Shown in pieces: positions 16,089 to 16,239 of a DNA stretch of 16,239 bases; position 1 is the first letter of the stretch; every line of letters begins with the position of its first letter. The translations under genes and the position numbers were made by a program. Under the pieces are notes generated by a model. The model searched no databases, had not been told where the DNA came from, and saw nothing but the letters and a program-made list of their open reading frames with translations. The stretch comes from Desulfuromusa sp. (GTDB taxonomy: Bacteria; Desulfobacterota; Desulfuromonadia; Desulfuromonadales; Geopsychrobacteraceae). The stretch is taken from contig JAGLDI010000003.1 of the NCBI GenBank assembly GCA_023145655.1, forward strand, positions 1-16,239, written 5' to 3'.

Positions 16089-16239
16089 TCCAGATTATCC
16101 CCGATAATGTTATGCGAGTGGAGATATGCTGTTTCCGCCATCCGTTTTTCCAACAGTTCCTGAAATTCACGGGCACTATGATAACCCATCTCTTTCAGCA
16201 GTTGATTGCGGGCAGCAACTTCAACAATGGTGCTGATAT
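16085..16239 (-). CDS. hprK: HPr kinase/phosphorylase, C-terminal fragment only
   Basis: Only the last 50 residues lie in the window; the rest runs off the right edge. The fragment begins ISTIVEVAARNQLLKEMGYHSAREF, which matches the C-terminal helix region of HprK (IVEVAA followed by a basic helix and a G-x-x-A/S-A-x-x-F segment). The catalytic P-loop and the HprK signature are outside, so identity rests on this tail and on context. Directly downstream are rapZ and ptsH, and HPr has the Ser46 target. The stop codon overlaps the rapZ start by 4 bases. Confidence 0.86.
   Translation of the reverse strand, partial: ISTIVEVAARNQLLKEMGYHSAREFQELLEKRMAETAYLHSHNIIGDNLE

Overview
The window is chromosomal DNA of moderate GC from what looks like a Gram-negative, deltaproteobacterial organism, probably of the Desulfuromonadales/Desulfuromonadia. 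That placement is an inference from gene content: a PTS locus combining HPr kinase, RapZ and mannose-family enzyme II genes, a ClpS/ClpA/Aat N-degron set, and the AguA/AguB putrescine route. No rRNA gene, tRNA gene, CRISPR array, insertion sequence or integrase was recognised. Nearly all of the DNA is tightly packed, conserved housekeeping or regulatory genes.

Left part (1-6000, all minus strand). Transcription runs clpS -> clpA -> aat -> a benzoylformate-decarboxylase-like ThDP enzyme. ClpS delivers N-degron substrates to ClpA (which works with ClpP, not in the window), and Aat makes such substrates by adding Leu/Phe to protein N-termini. All dedicated parts of the bacterial N-end rule are therefore in one gene string. 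The ThDP enzyme starts 23 bases after aat and may be co-transcribed. After it lies a roughly 350-base non-coding gap with a nested inverted repeat. Then comes a GntR/FadR-type regulator, cut by the window edge, with its own strong sigma70-like promoter. A perfect 22-bp palindrome covers that promoter's -10 box, which is strong evidence for an autoregulatory operator.

Middle part (6184-9518, plus strand). A good promoter drives a YgiM-like envelope protein (signal peptide, SH3b domain, coiled coil, C-terminal membrane anchor). Then come a cytoplasmic cyclophilin (ppiB), agmatine deiminase (aguA) and N-carbamoylputrescine amidase (aguB). The last three overlap end to start (TGATG and ATGA), so they are probably translationally coupled. 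AguA plus AguB convert agmatine to putrescine.

Right part (9527-16239, minus strand). One long, tightly spaced string reads hprK (partial) -> rapZ -> EIIA -> EIIB -> EIIC -> EIID -> ptsH -> ptsI -> metK -> intrinsic terminator. It encodes a complete mannose-family phosphotransferase relay (PEP -> EI -> HPr -> EIIA -> EIIB -> EIIC/EIID), the kinase that modifies HPr at Ser46, and the nucleotide-binding adaptor RapZ. The SAM synthetase gene metK sits at the distal end. The terminator lies between the convergent ends of aguB and metK and has its T-tract on the metK side.

No wholly new system is evident. The points most worth a second look are the operator over the regulator promoter, the mutually exclusive hairpins between clpS and clpA, the nested inverted repeat at 604-711, the ThDP enzyme attached to the N-degron genes, and the metK/PTS linkage.
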